64,000 nt of DNA from NCBI GenBank assembly GCA_032718475.1, contig JAUCBJ010009088.1, forward strand, positions 1 to 64,000, read 5' to 3'. The notes beneath the pieces are model-generated. The model did no database searches. It saw only the letters and a list, made by a program, of their open reading frames with translations, and had not been told where the DNA came from. This DNA is from Nemertoderma westbladi. Its lineage: Eukaryota; Xenacoelomorpha; Nemertodermatida; Nemertodermatidae. The translations under genes and the position numbers were made by a program. Positions 56,679 to 64,000 of this stretch are shown one piece after another. Positions within the stretch are counted from its first letter, which is position 1; each line of letters begins with the position of its first letter.

Positions 56679-57020
56679 GGGTAACTGTAGGTTGGTTGTA
56701 ACAACAACAACTGATATCAGATAGGATAGATAATAATCATAACTGATATAGTGTATATATATATATAAGATAACACCACAGCACAGCAGCGGTACCGGTA
56801 CACGGTAATCAGGTAATGTGCAACAGACCGGTAAAGGTAAGTACTGAAGTACTACTTTGTTAACCAGTATAGCAGTAGGTAAACAGCAAAATGCATAAAG
56901 ATGGCAGTAGGTACTGGTAAGCATATATATACATATCCATGCTGTGTGTATGTTAACTAGGGCTACGCGTAGTTGAACTGCTGGATCAATTACACCAACA
57001 GTGTACTGGGTCGGGTCTGG
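56679..57020 (-). repeat. 5' LTR (right copy)
   Basis: 342 bp matching the left copy with scattered substitutions and a shorter AT run. Confidence 0.85.
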
Positions 57021-57584
57021 CATAAAATAATGCGGTGAAAGTTGGGTAGGACGTAATGCATTGAGTTGACTGGGCTATACCGTGCTGAGTGAGATAACAG
57101 TTATACGTTCCTATAATCAAAGCCGTCGAATGCTTGGCCAAAGTCTGAAACTAAGAATAATTCCAAAGCCGATGCTCCGGGCCCAGGAAAAGGCAAAACA
57201 AAAACCGCAACGCACCGCGCGACCTCCCGCAGGCCCCTGCACAAGACAAAATGAAAATCGCTCCGATTGGTCGAGTGAGCTGAACAAAGAGAGTTAAGAA
57301 AGCTCCACATCGACATCAAATCAGCCGATAGATTTCGTCATATGAACTACACTGTATTAAGAGTATTTTGGCGCATTGCGGCACAAAACGGCCTGTTATG
57401 TCCGCTAAAGTACACATACAGAAAAAATGGCTTTTTATGTCCGCTAAAACACCTACACAGTACTTTGCGGGAAAAAAGACTGGGTATATCCGCAAAAGCT
57501 TTTACACCGCTCCCAGAAAATGGGATTTAATTCTATAAAATATAAAAAATCACAGTTTCTAAAATATAAAAATACTCTAAACAG
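57021..57584. other. Unassigned
   Basis: A phrase with TTATGTCCGCTAAA occurs twice (about 57398 and 57437), with further echoes to 57500. No gene supported. Confidence 0.4.
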
Positions 57585-58160
57585 TTAGTCTTTCTTGCGC
57601 GGACGGCGTTTACGCAGTTTTTTGAGGCTAGCAAGAGTCCTTTTCTCTTTGGGGCGAGCCACTTTACTAGGAGGACTATAACTCTTGGGTGAAGGGTGCA
57701 ATACAATTGCATCGGAAGGTTTAGGGTTACGGTCGGTGTATCCGCCGGTCGAGGTACCCGGTTGATCGATATCAACCTCAGTGGAGCGAGGTCGAACGGC
57801 CTTTAGAGCGCGTTTCAGGACAGCAGCTCTTACTGGTCCCTGACGGGTCGTCTGAACGAGAGTGGTAGGTGGACCATGGGTAGTAAGAAACTTCCTTGGT
57901 TTAATGGTTCTTTCCAAATCGCGTTCTCGGGCTCGATATTCGTAGGGCCATCTGTGCACTTCCTGTAACTCTGGATGTGAGTTGATGAACAAGTCGCCAT
58001 ATTCCGGGTCTTGACGAATGAAGTTGATCAAGTTATAGGAATTAAGATCGTTAGGATTAATGTTCCTGAGATATTTACGAACAAATTTGGTTGAAATACA
58101 TTCGCCAACACGCTTCATTAGTTTGTAACTCGGTGTGCGTGATTTTTGTTCAACAGACAC
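57585..58160 (-). CDS. Hypothetical basic protein ORF
   Basis: 191 codons open from a GTG; the first ATG gives about 177. The N-terminal half is mixed charged (LMKRVGECISTKFVRKYL), the middle has a FINSHPELQEVHRWPYEYR stretch, and the C-terminus is strongly basic (KKLRKRRPRKKD), like a nuclear or RNA/DNA-binding tail. I recognise no domain. It lies on the same strand and 1.1 kb downstream of the BEL/Pao pol, so it could be an accessory ORF of that element or an exon of something else. Confidence 0.45.
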   Translation of the reverse strand: MSVEQKSRTPSYKLMKRVGECISTKFVRKYLRNINPNDLNSYNLINFIRQDPEYGDLFINSHPELQEVHRWPYEYRARERDLERTIKPRKFLTTHGPPTTLVQTTRQGPVRAAVLKRALKAVRPRSTEVDIDQPGTSTGGYTDRNPKPSDAIVLHPSPKSYSPPSKVARPKEKRTLASLKKLRKRRPRKKD

Positions 58161-58415
58161 GAATAGGTAAGGATGGAACGCATATCCCTCTTATATATGA
58201 TTTTACGAATTTTATCGGCTATTGACTATATATTGGAGATTCTCCAACCATAATACACTTAATAGGGTGAATCTCCGCTCCCATGATCTATTAATTAATG
58301 GAATTTTGGGAATGTTATAAATTGTATAAAATTACAATTTATCAATTTCATTAGAAGATATGAATTTAAATTATTCCCGTAAATTTCATTATTTAATATT
58401 AAAATAGACATAATT

Positions 58416-58740
58416 TTTATTCCAGAACATGTCTGGGAACTAGGATCCTTAATTCTAGGAATTTTGTCCTTTTAAGAGTATCGGTAAGTACTACAATATC
58501 TTAATCGACTATAATTTTAAAGGGTCTAAATTTTAACAGATTTTGATTTATAGATTTGTATAAATATTAACTATGTAATATTTAAGATGGGCACCAATTT
58601 ATTCCAGAACTTGTCTGGGGACGTTCACCACTGATTCTAAAATTTTGTCTTTCAAGTATATCGGTGGGTGCCACGATATCTTAATCGACTAGAATTACAG
58701 CGGGTCAAAGGGTTTAACAGATTTATTTTGCGTTTTTACG
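58416..58740. repeat. Two diverged ~170-bp tandem copies
   Basis: Copy 1 starts near 58416 and copy 2 near 58593; both run TTTATTCCAGAAC, TGTCTGGG, ATTTTGTC, ATATCTTAATCGACTA, then AACAGATTT. They lie between the basic ORF and the BEL/Pao pol and may belong to that element's 3' LTR. Confidence 0.75.
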
Positions 58741-59248
58741 CTACTGTTAAAGGGACATCATGCTACTATATGTATTATTTTAATATACGGTATGAGAGCA
58801 ATATTGCATGAAGCAATGTCAGTGAGAAGAGGCAAGTCGTTTCCAAGGTCTACCCAGAGCTTGGTTTATCCGAGACACGACGATCTGAACTTTGCATTCC
58901 TAATACTCTACTTACCAATAATACTTGAATATAGTAGGAGCTTTATTGTACTTTAATAAGTACGGATATTTCATCTTACTGTAGTCACGCATTTATAATA
59001 TGATATGGACAGTAAGGAAAGAGAAAAAGAATTATTTCTCGCCGTCGCACTAAATATATATAATATAAGTGATTTAGTAATAAGACTAATATATATGGCA
59101 CTAATCTACTGAATAATTGCTAAAATAACATTCTACTAAATAAAATTAAAGAAAACGATCATAATAAAATTACATAATAATACATACATAAATATAAAAA
59201 TAATAAAATATATAAAATAATATAGTCACACACCCACTCCATACGTTG
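58741..59248. other. AT-rich 3' region of BEL/Pao element
   Basis: No ORF; long A/T runs near 59130-59220. The matching 5' LTR would be outside the window, so the LTR cannot be delimited. Confidence 0.4.
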
Positions 59249-62200
59249 TTACTTTGGGGAGTCCCTAGATGTTTGTTGGATTAGGGAGGTGGTCGTGGGA
59301 AGAGTATCTTGCCTTCCATAGTTTCCGGAGAGTTCTCTGTCTCTTTCCAGTAAACATAAACGACCAACTGGGCGATTGAGTTGCTGTGTTTCGAACACAA
59401 TTCCAGGTTTCTTAAAGTTACGTCGCATGACGACGAGTTCTACCAATCGCACTAAACCATCATCTGAGATATGAGTCTCGATGATACAACCTGTCTGCCA
59501 CCGCTTACGTGGAAGATCTGATTCCACAATAAGGACCATGTCTCCGGCGCTGACGTTTTCTTGCTGCGCAAACCACTTAGTTCGAAGTTGTAGCGTAGGC
59601 AGATAATATTTTTCAAAATGGTCAGCGAAACGACAGGATAACAACTGCATAAGTTGCCAAGTTTGCCGGCAGTATTTGTCTCCGTCCGTGATTTCCGATC
59701 GTGGGAGCATGGCTACAGGTTTCTTCAATAGGAAGTGTGCGGGTGTTAGCGCTTCCAGGGAATCGGGACTCGATGAGACTGGCATAAGCGGTCTCTCGTT
59801 GAGATAGGCGGCAATTTCCTCCATTAACGTCCGCAAAAGTTTGTCGGTGAGATACGCGCGGCACGGCACTATAAAGTGAAATGCGGTCTTCACGCTACTG
59901 ATTAATCTCTCCCAACTTCCTCCCCACCAAGGGGCGTCGGCGGCGTTGAAGGTCCAGCTAGATGCTGTTACCCTTAGCTGATCGTCCACCTGTCTTTGGT
60001 TCCAATCTTTGACGTAAGCCTTGATTTCATTGTTGGCACCAATGAAGTTCGTTCCCTTATCAGATCTCATCGTGTTGCTAGTTCCAAAGCGAGCGATCTG
60101 TCGGCGTAAACTCAGTATGAAGCTGTTGGTAGATAGATCGTTCACCATATCTAGATGGATCGCTCTACAAGTCATACAGACAAAGATGACACACCATCGC
60201 TTGACCATAGTCCTAGCACGATATACTTCAATAGGGCCAAATAAATCCACACCGGTATTAGTAAAGGGTGGTTCATAGAAGCTTACTCGTTCCCTAGGTA
60301 ATTCTGCCTCTCGCTGTGTTAAAGGCCTACTGAATGCTTTCCTACAGGGTATACAGTTCCTAAGAACTTGGTTCAGAGCTCTACGGGGTTTATGAAAATA
60401 ATAGCGAGTTCGAATTTCGCTAAGAACTCGTTCTCTACCAGCGTGGTACAGCTTACTGTGAACATCTACAATCATCTTGATTTGTATTTCAAGATTTCTA
60501 ATGAGTATGGGAAACTTAGTGTCAAAGGATAATGGAGCATTAGTTAGTCTTCCTCCAACGCGTATTAACCCATCTATCATTGTGCTAGAGAAACGATCCC
60601 TTAAGCGCTTCTGTGGATTTCTCAACAACAGGAAATACTTATCGGAATGCTCATAGCATTGCAGGAGCCTCAGTATCTTCTTACTGGTTTCTTCATGCTC
60701 CTGGTAACTAATCTTCTCCTTCAGAAATCTGTCTGATATCTTGTATTTGGGAAGATCTTTAACAACATGGACCTGCGCAGATGTCAGTGGAGCGGTATCA
60801 CTAGCGATCTTCTTTCTGGAATAGTGATAATGAAAACATAGCTTCAAATATGCAACGGCCTTACAGAGCCGATTCCAGGAGCTATAGTGATGTATCGCTC
60901 TCTGCAGGAGGGGTGAGAATCCCTGCGAGACGTCTGGTGTTCCAGATTTCCAATCTCTCTCTCTGATTTCCACAACAAACTTATTTGTGGTGGGGGACTT
61001 TGGATCCAAAGTGTCGTATCCGGAAATGTGTAGTACAGACAGATCTATCACGGGTTTAAATAACTTTGATTTACTCGCCCGGGTTTTAGGTTTAACTTTC
61101 TCCGCTCCCTTGGCTTGTCTTATCTCAGCCGTGGTAAGATGAGGAGGCCATTCATCCTTTTCTTTACTTAGGAAGTAGGGTCCACCTAACCAGTCTGGAG
61201 TGTCTACCAGTTCTTGAGGAGTTGCTCCTCTGGAGGCGATGTCAGCTGGATTAATTGTCCCAGGGCAATGTCTCCATTGATCTATCTTCGTGCGACTAAG
61301 TATAATGGCTACTCTGTTGGTAACGAAGACGCTGAACTGACAAACTTCATTGGTTATATACTCCAACACGAATAAGGCATCGCTCCAATAGACAGTTTTC
61401 TCCAGTGGATAGTTGATCTGTTCTGTTACATTCCGGCCGATGGCTATAGCGTATAGAGCCGCTTTTAACTCCGCTCGAGGAACTTTCAGCTTGTTGTTTA
61501 TCAAGGCCTTATAGGTAACCAAGGCTACCTTAATTCCATCCGGAGTTTCAACCCTCAAGTAGGCTACTATACCTATTCCCATGTCGCTGGCGTCTCCAAA
61601 TACATGGAGTTGATAGGAATACGTGGGGAGAACGTGACCAAAATATGAACGGGAAATAATAAAGTTCTCGATGGAAGGTAGAGAATCTTCCCATTTCATC
61701 CACTTCTTTAGCAGTTCTCCCTTAAGTGGATCGTCCCATGAGTGGTTTTCAAGCCACATTTGTTGTACTAAACTCTGAGCAACCAATATAATGGGGCTAA
61801 TAAATCCCAATGGATCGAAATAAGTGCTCAGGATACTTAGACAAATCCGTTTGGTGCGATCTGGATTATCTCGCTGTTTTAGTTGGAAAAACAGGATATC
61901 TCTCTCCGTGTCCCATTTCAAACCAAGCGTCTTAGTTTCTGGAAGATCGTCCTTGATAAGGTCTAGATCTTTAGCTCCTCGGTCTTCTACCGGGATCGAT
62001 TCCAGAAATTCCCGGGAGTTACTTGTGAATTTAGTTAATCTAAATCCACCTCTTTTCAAGCACTCTACCGTTCCCTTGGCGACATCAATGGCTTCTTCCA
62101 CCGATGGGAGGGACTTTAAATTGTCGTCCATGTATATATCCCTTTTGATGTTGTCAATAACCGCTTTAGAGAAGGCGTCCCGATTGTCTTCAGCAGTGGT

Positions 62201-63511
62201 ACGCACTACTGAGCAGGCGTTTGAGGGGCTCGAGATGATCCCAAAAGCCTGTATGGTCATCCAGTACTCTACTGGTTTCTGGTTGAGGTCTCCTTCAGGC
62301 CACCACAGAAATCGTAGGCTGTCGCGATCCCTATCCAGCGCCTTAACTTGTAAGAACATGCCTTCTATATCCAAAGCAAAAGCGATCGAATATTGTCGTA
62401 ATCTTAAGATTATTCCCAACAACGATTGGAGTAAGTTGGGTCCCAGCAACAACTCGGAGTTAAGGGATTGACCCATGTAGAGGGCGGAGCCGTCAAATAC
62501 TACCCAGACTTCATTGGGTTTACTGGGTTTGGGAACGTAATGGTGTGTTAAATAGTACGTTCTCTCGGTTATGGGTGTTTCTTCTGGTACTCGCTCCGCA
62601 TATCCCTTGTCAATGTATTTCTTTAGCTGGGTCCTGTACATCTCCTTAGCTGAAGCATTTGCCATAAGGCGTCGATGTAGTTGCGCGATTCTCTTCTCCG
62701 CGAAAGGTTGGTTATTTATAAAATTGGGTTCTCTCCGTCGGAAAGGCAGACCAATCTCATACCTACCTTGATCTTTAAGAAAACGTGTAGTCGTTTCTTG
62801 TATCTGCTTGGCTCTTTCCTCTTCTACCGATAGGGCCTTATCGTAGGAATTGGGCTCTACAGCCTCTTGAGTAAAGAATCGTACGGCGTATTCATCGCGA
62901 GTCTTCGCGTTGTAACGATCTATCACTTCATTCAGTTCGTCGTTGTAATCGACTTGTCCCGCTGGATGGATGAGGTGACACAGGTTCACTTGGTTTTGCC
63001 AAGTTTCATTTTCTGTAAGGAGGTTGATGGTATTCTCCTCGTCGAATAGTTGATAAATATCGTCATTATCTGAGGAGTATGGCGTTCCCTCAGATGTGTC
63101 GTCTCCATTACTGATTTCCTCTTCCCATTCACTCACCTGGTGGACTTGATCTTTAGGTAGCCTTTCCATGAGTGTCCTACGGGATGGACCAGTAAAGTAG
63201 CAACCTACTCTAGTTCTTCCCGCATAAGTTTGCAGTGGTTGCGGTTGAGTAGGCCATTTCTCTAATGTCTCAAGCGCCTCATGCGCATTTTGGCCGATGA
63301 GTATTTGTACCCCTGGGTAGTCGGTGTTGAATCTAGGTATATCATGCTGCTGGGTGAAATCGTCTTCATCCCAGTTATAAGGTTTCACTTGGCTGGTAGC
63401 GAAGTTGTTTATCGCCACCATTTTTACTGACCTTATACTGTGTTCTCCTAGTTCATCCTGGGGGTTGACAACGCGCCTACATAGTAGTCTGTAGCTACTG
63501 TAGATTTCCAA
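59249..63511 (-). CDS. pol: BEL/Pao polyprotein: RT-RNase H-IN
   Basis: A 1420-codon minus-strand ORF opening at a TTG, which is only the frame limit; the true start lies upstream through a frame break. RT has YYLTHHYVPKP, VVFDGSALYMGQSLN, FALDIEGMFLQV and DIYMDDNLKS (catalytic DD near residue 461). These are the peptidase A17-linked RT signatures of BEL/Pao. RNase H-like sequence (HVFGDASDMGIGIVAYL) follows. The integrase has a zinc segment (NCIPCRKAF), core motifs (NTGVDLFGP, RSDKGTNFIGA, WWGGSWERL) and a C-terminal VSAGDMVLI domain typical of this superfamily. It is uninterrupted, so the element is not very old. Confidence 0.92.
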   Translation of the reverse strand: MEIYSSYRLLCRRVVNPQDELGEHSIRSVKMVAINNFATSQVKPYNWDEDDFTQQHDIPRFNTDYPGVQILIGQNAHEALETLEKWPTQPQPLQTYAGRTRVGCYFTGPSRRTLMERLPKDQVHQVSEWEEEISNGDDTSEGTPYSSDNDDIYQLFDEENTINLLTENETWQNQVNLCHLIHPAGQVDYNDELNEVIDRYNAKTRDEYAVRFFTQEAVEPNSYDKALSVEEERAKQIQETTTRFLKDQGRYEIGLPFRRREPNFINNQPFAEKRIAQLHRRLMANASAKEMYRTQLKKYIDKGYAERVPEETPITERTYYLTHHYVPKPSKPNEVWVVFDGSALYMGQSLNSELLLGPNLLQSLLGIILRLRQYSIAFALDIEGMFLQVKALDRDRDSLRFLWWPEGDLNQKPVEYWMTIQAFGIISSPSNACSVVRTTAEDNRDAFSKAVIDNIKRDIYMDDNLKSLPSVEEAIDVAKGTVECLKRGGFRLTKFTSNSREFLESIPVEDRGAKDLDLIKDDLPETKTLGLKWDTERDILFFQLKQRDNPDRTKRICLSILSTYFDPLGFISPIILVAQSLVQQMWLENHSWDDPLKGELLKKWMKWEDSLPSIENFIISRSYFGHVLPTYSYQLHVFGDASDMGIGIVAYLRVETPDGIKVALVTYKALINNKLKVPRAELKAALYAIAIGRNVTEQINYPLEKTVYWSDALFVLEYITNEVCQFSVFVTNRVAIILSRTKIDQWRHCPGTINPADIASRGATPQELVDTPDWLGGPYFLSKEKDEWPPHLTTAEIRQAKGAEKVKPKTRASKSKLFKPVIDLSVLHISGYDTLDPKSPTTNKFVVEIRERDWKSGTPDVSQGFSPLLQRAIHHYSSWNRLCKAVAYLKLCFHYHYSRKKIASDTAPLTSAQVHVVKDLPKYKISDRFLKEKISYQEHEETSKKILRLLQCYEHSDKYFLLLRNPQKRLRDRFSSTMIDGLIRVGGRLTNAPLSFDTKFPILIRNLEIQIKMIVDVHSKLYHAGRERVLSEIRTRYYFHKPRRALNQVLRNCIPCRKAFSRPLTQREAELPRERVSFYEPPFTNTGVDLFGPIEVYRARTMVKRWCVIFVCMTCRAIHLDMVNDLSTNSFILSLRRQIARFGTSNTMRSDKGTNFIGANNEIKAYVKDWNQRQVDDQLRVTASSWTFNAADAPWWGGSWERLISSVKTAFHFIVPCRAYLTDKLLRTLMEEIAAYLNERPLMPVSSSPDSLEALTPAHFLLKKPVAMLPRSEITDGDKYCRQTWQLMQLLSCRFADHFEKYYLPTLQLRTKWFAQQENVSAGDMVLIVESDLPRKRWQTGCIIETHISDDGLVRLVELVVMRRNFKKPGIVFETQQLNRPVGRLCLLERDRELSGNYGRQDTLPTTTSLIQQTSRDSPK

Positions 63512-63792
63512 ACCTGCATAATTCCTGAAAGGTTCAACTTAGTTTGAAACTTGGGTTGTCCAGCAAAGATATATTCGGCTAGTTCTTTGTCGATGAATGT
63601 TCCTGTGCTGCCGGAGTCAAGAAGGGCATTCACTATATAGCTCTTTTCTAACCCGTGTACTCTCAACTGCACTACGGGAAATTCTCGGATTCCTACATTG
63701 GAAGTTGGCACTTTCCAAGATGGTTGTCGGTCAGGAATAGTTAGGGGGAGCTCACTATCGGTTTCAGTTTCATACGTAAGTGCTCGATACAC
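63448..63792 (-). pseudogene. BEL/Pao protease, out of frame with Pol
   Basis: 115 codons with NALLDSGSTGTFIDKELAE, a retropepsin-like active site typical of BEL/Pao (A17 type). It overlaps the start of the long ORF in another frame. In this superfamily PR and RT share one polyprotein, so the switch near 63500 suggests a single-base indel. Confidence 0.8.
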
Positions 63793-63964
63793 TGCGCGCG
63801 GTGTTTATCATATAGCAGGATTCGTTTTCGTCGGAGAATTCGTCCGTGTAAAATCCTTCCATCTCAGAACTGTGATCAGTGTCGTTCACATCACTGAATT
63901 GGACATGTAGTTCGGACTCACTTACCTGACTCGGGCTAGTTCTTTCAAACTCTGCGTGCAGCAA
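63770..63964 (-). pseudogene. BEL/Pao upstream (Gag-PR linker) fragment
   Basis: 64 codons, acidic (SDVNDTDHSSEMEGF), in a third frame directly upstream of the protease. Consistent with the Gag-PR linker of the same element, which runs off the right edge. Confidence 0.5.
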
Positions 63965-64000
63965 GATATGATGTTTCGCGCCGCACTTAGCATACCTCGC

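Larger units (their letters stand above)
50951..57020 (-). mobile_element. LTR retrotransposon (Gypsy-like), minus strand, broken Pol
   Basis: Two direct repeats of about 343 bp (50951-51294 and 56679-57020) bound a minus-strand Gag-PR ORF, an RT/RNase H ORF and a disrupted integrase. RT reads LADDLYCGG with DLTSALFQI and MGMPGSETAL. Gag and protease share one frame. LTR copies differ at a modest number of sites, so the insertion is older than the Gypsy at 34.6 kb. A purine tract (AGAAAAAGGAA, minus) just inside the left repeat fits a plus-strand primer. Exact LTR ends and target duplication are not resolved. Confidence 0.85.

Noticed and set aside
57082-57297. 71-codon plus-strand ORF
   Set aside because: Short, opposite a comparable minus-strand ORF, no motif, no context.

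Overview
The window is eukaryotic and reads as a stretch of a marine-invertebrate-type genome. It has spliced collagen exons with GT-AG introns, huge intronic minisatellites, APE-type LINEs, tRNA-derived SINEs, Gypsy-like and BEL/Pao LTR retrotransposons, and no bacterial-style operons. The species cannot be fixed from sequence alone.

Bases 1-31.7 kb hold an internal piece of one non-fibrillar (type IV-like) collagen gene on the minus strand. I could place ten exons: 31597-31726, 30914-31075, 20079-20312, 18625-18741, 18284-18469, 17314-17484, 16375-16607, 4152-4299, 3699-3857 and 1525-1641. All read Gly-X-Y on the minus strand, and every donor and acceptor phase is mutually compatible (a phase-0 start, then phase 1 throughout, except one phase-0 junction between 16375 and 4299). 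Joined, they give about 552 codons with short Gly-X-Y interruptions. The gene continues past the left edge, and its 5' end was not found.

The most remarkable feature is what fills the introns. Seven different minisatellites (units of about 20, 34, 101, 35, 38, 41 and 47 bp) each contain a splice-site-like sequence, and in at least five of them the unit is visibly a copy of the exon-intron junction it abuts. The 101-bp array (about 66 copies) repeats the last ~95 bases of an exon plus its GTAAG donor. The 38-bp array repeats an exon end plus GTTAGT. The 41-bp array (about 250 copies, 10.4 kb) repeats an acceptor plus the first 12 exon bases. The 35-bp and 20-bp arrays repeat their own donors. 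The result is hundreds of decoy or recursive splice sites inside one gene.

From 32.6 kb rightward the window is mostly transposable elements. There is a well-preserved Gypsy element (34583-40686) with 238/237-bp LTRs, CCHC Gag, a full Pol and a C-terminal PHD finger. Next come an inverted pair of tRNA-derived SINEs (44.7-45.1 kb), a possible terminal exon of an unidentified host gene (45487-45668, plus strand), a decayed LINE (46.2-49 kb, minus), and an integrase fragment (49.9-50.5 kb). These are followed by a second LTR element with ~343-bp LTRs (50951-57020, minus; broken Pol), an unknown basic ORF (57585-58160, minus), and a BEL/Pao element (59249-64000, minus) whose Pol is long and open but whose 5' part runs off the window.

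A 100-base run of N at 10711-10810 marks an assembly gap inside the 101-bp array, so array lengths here are provisional.
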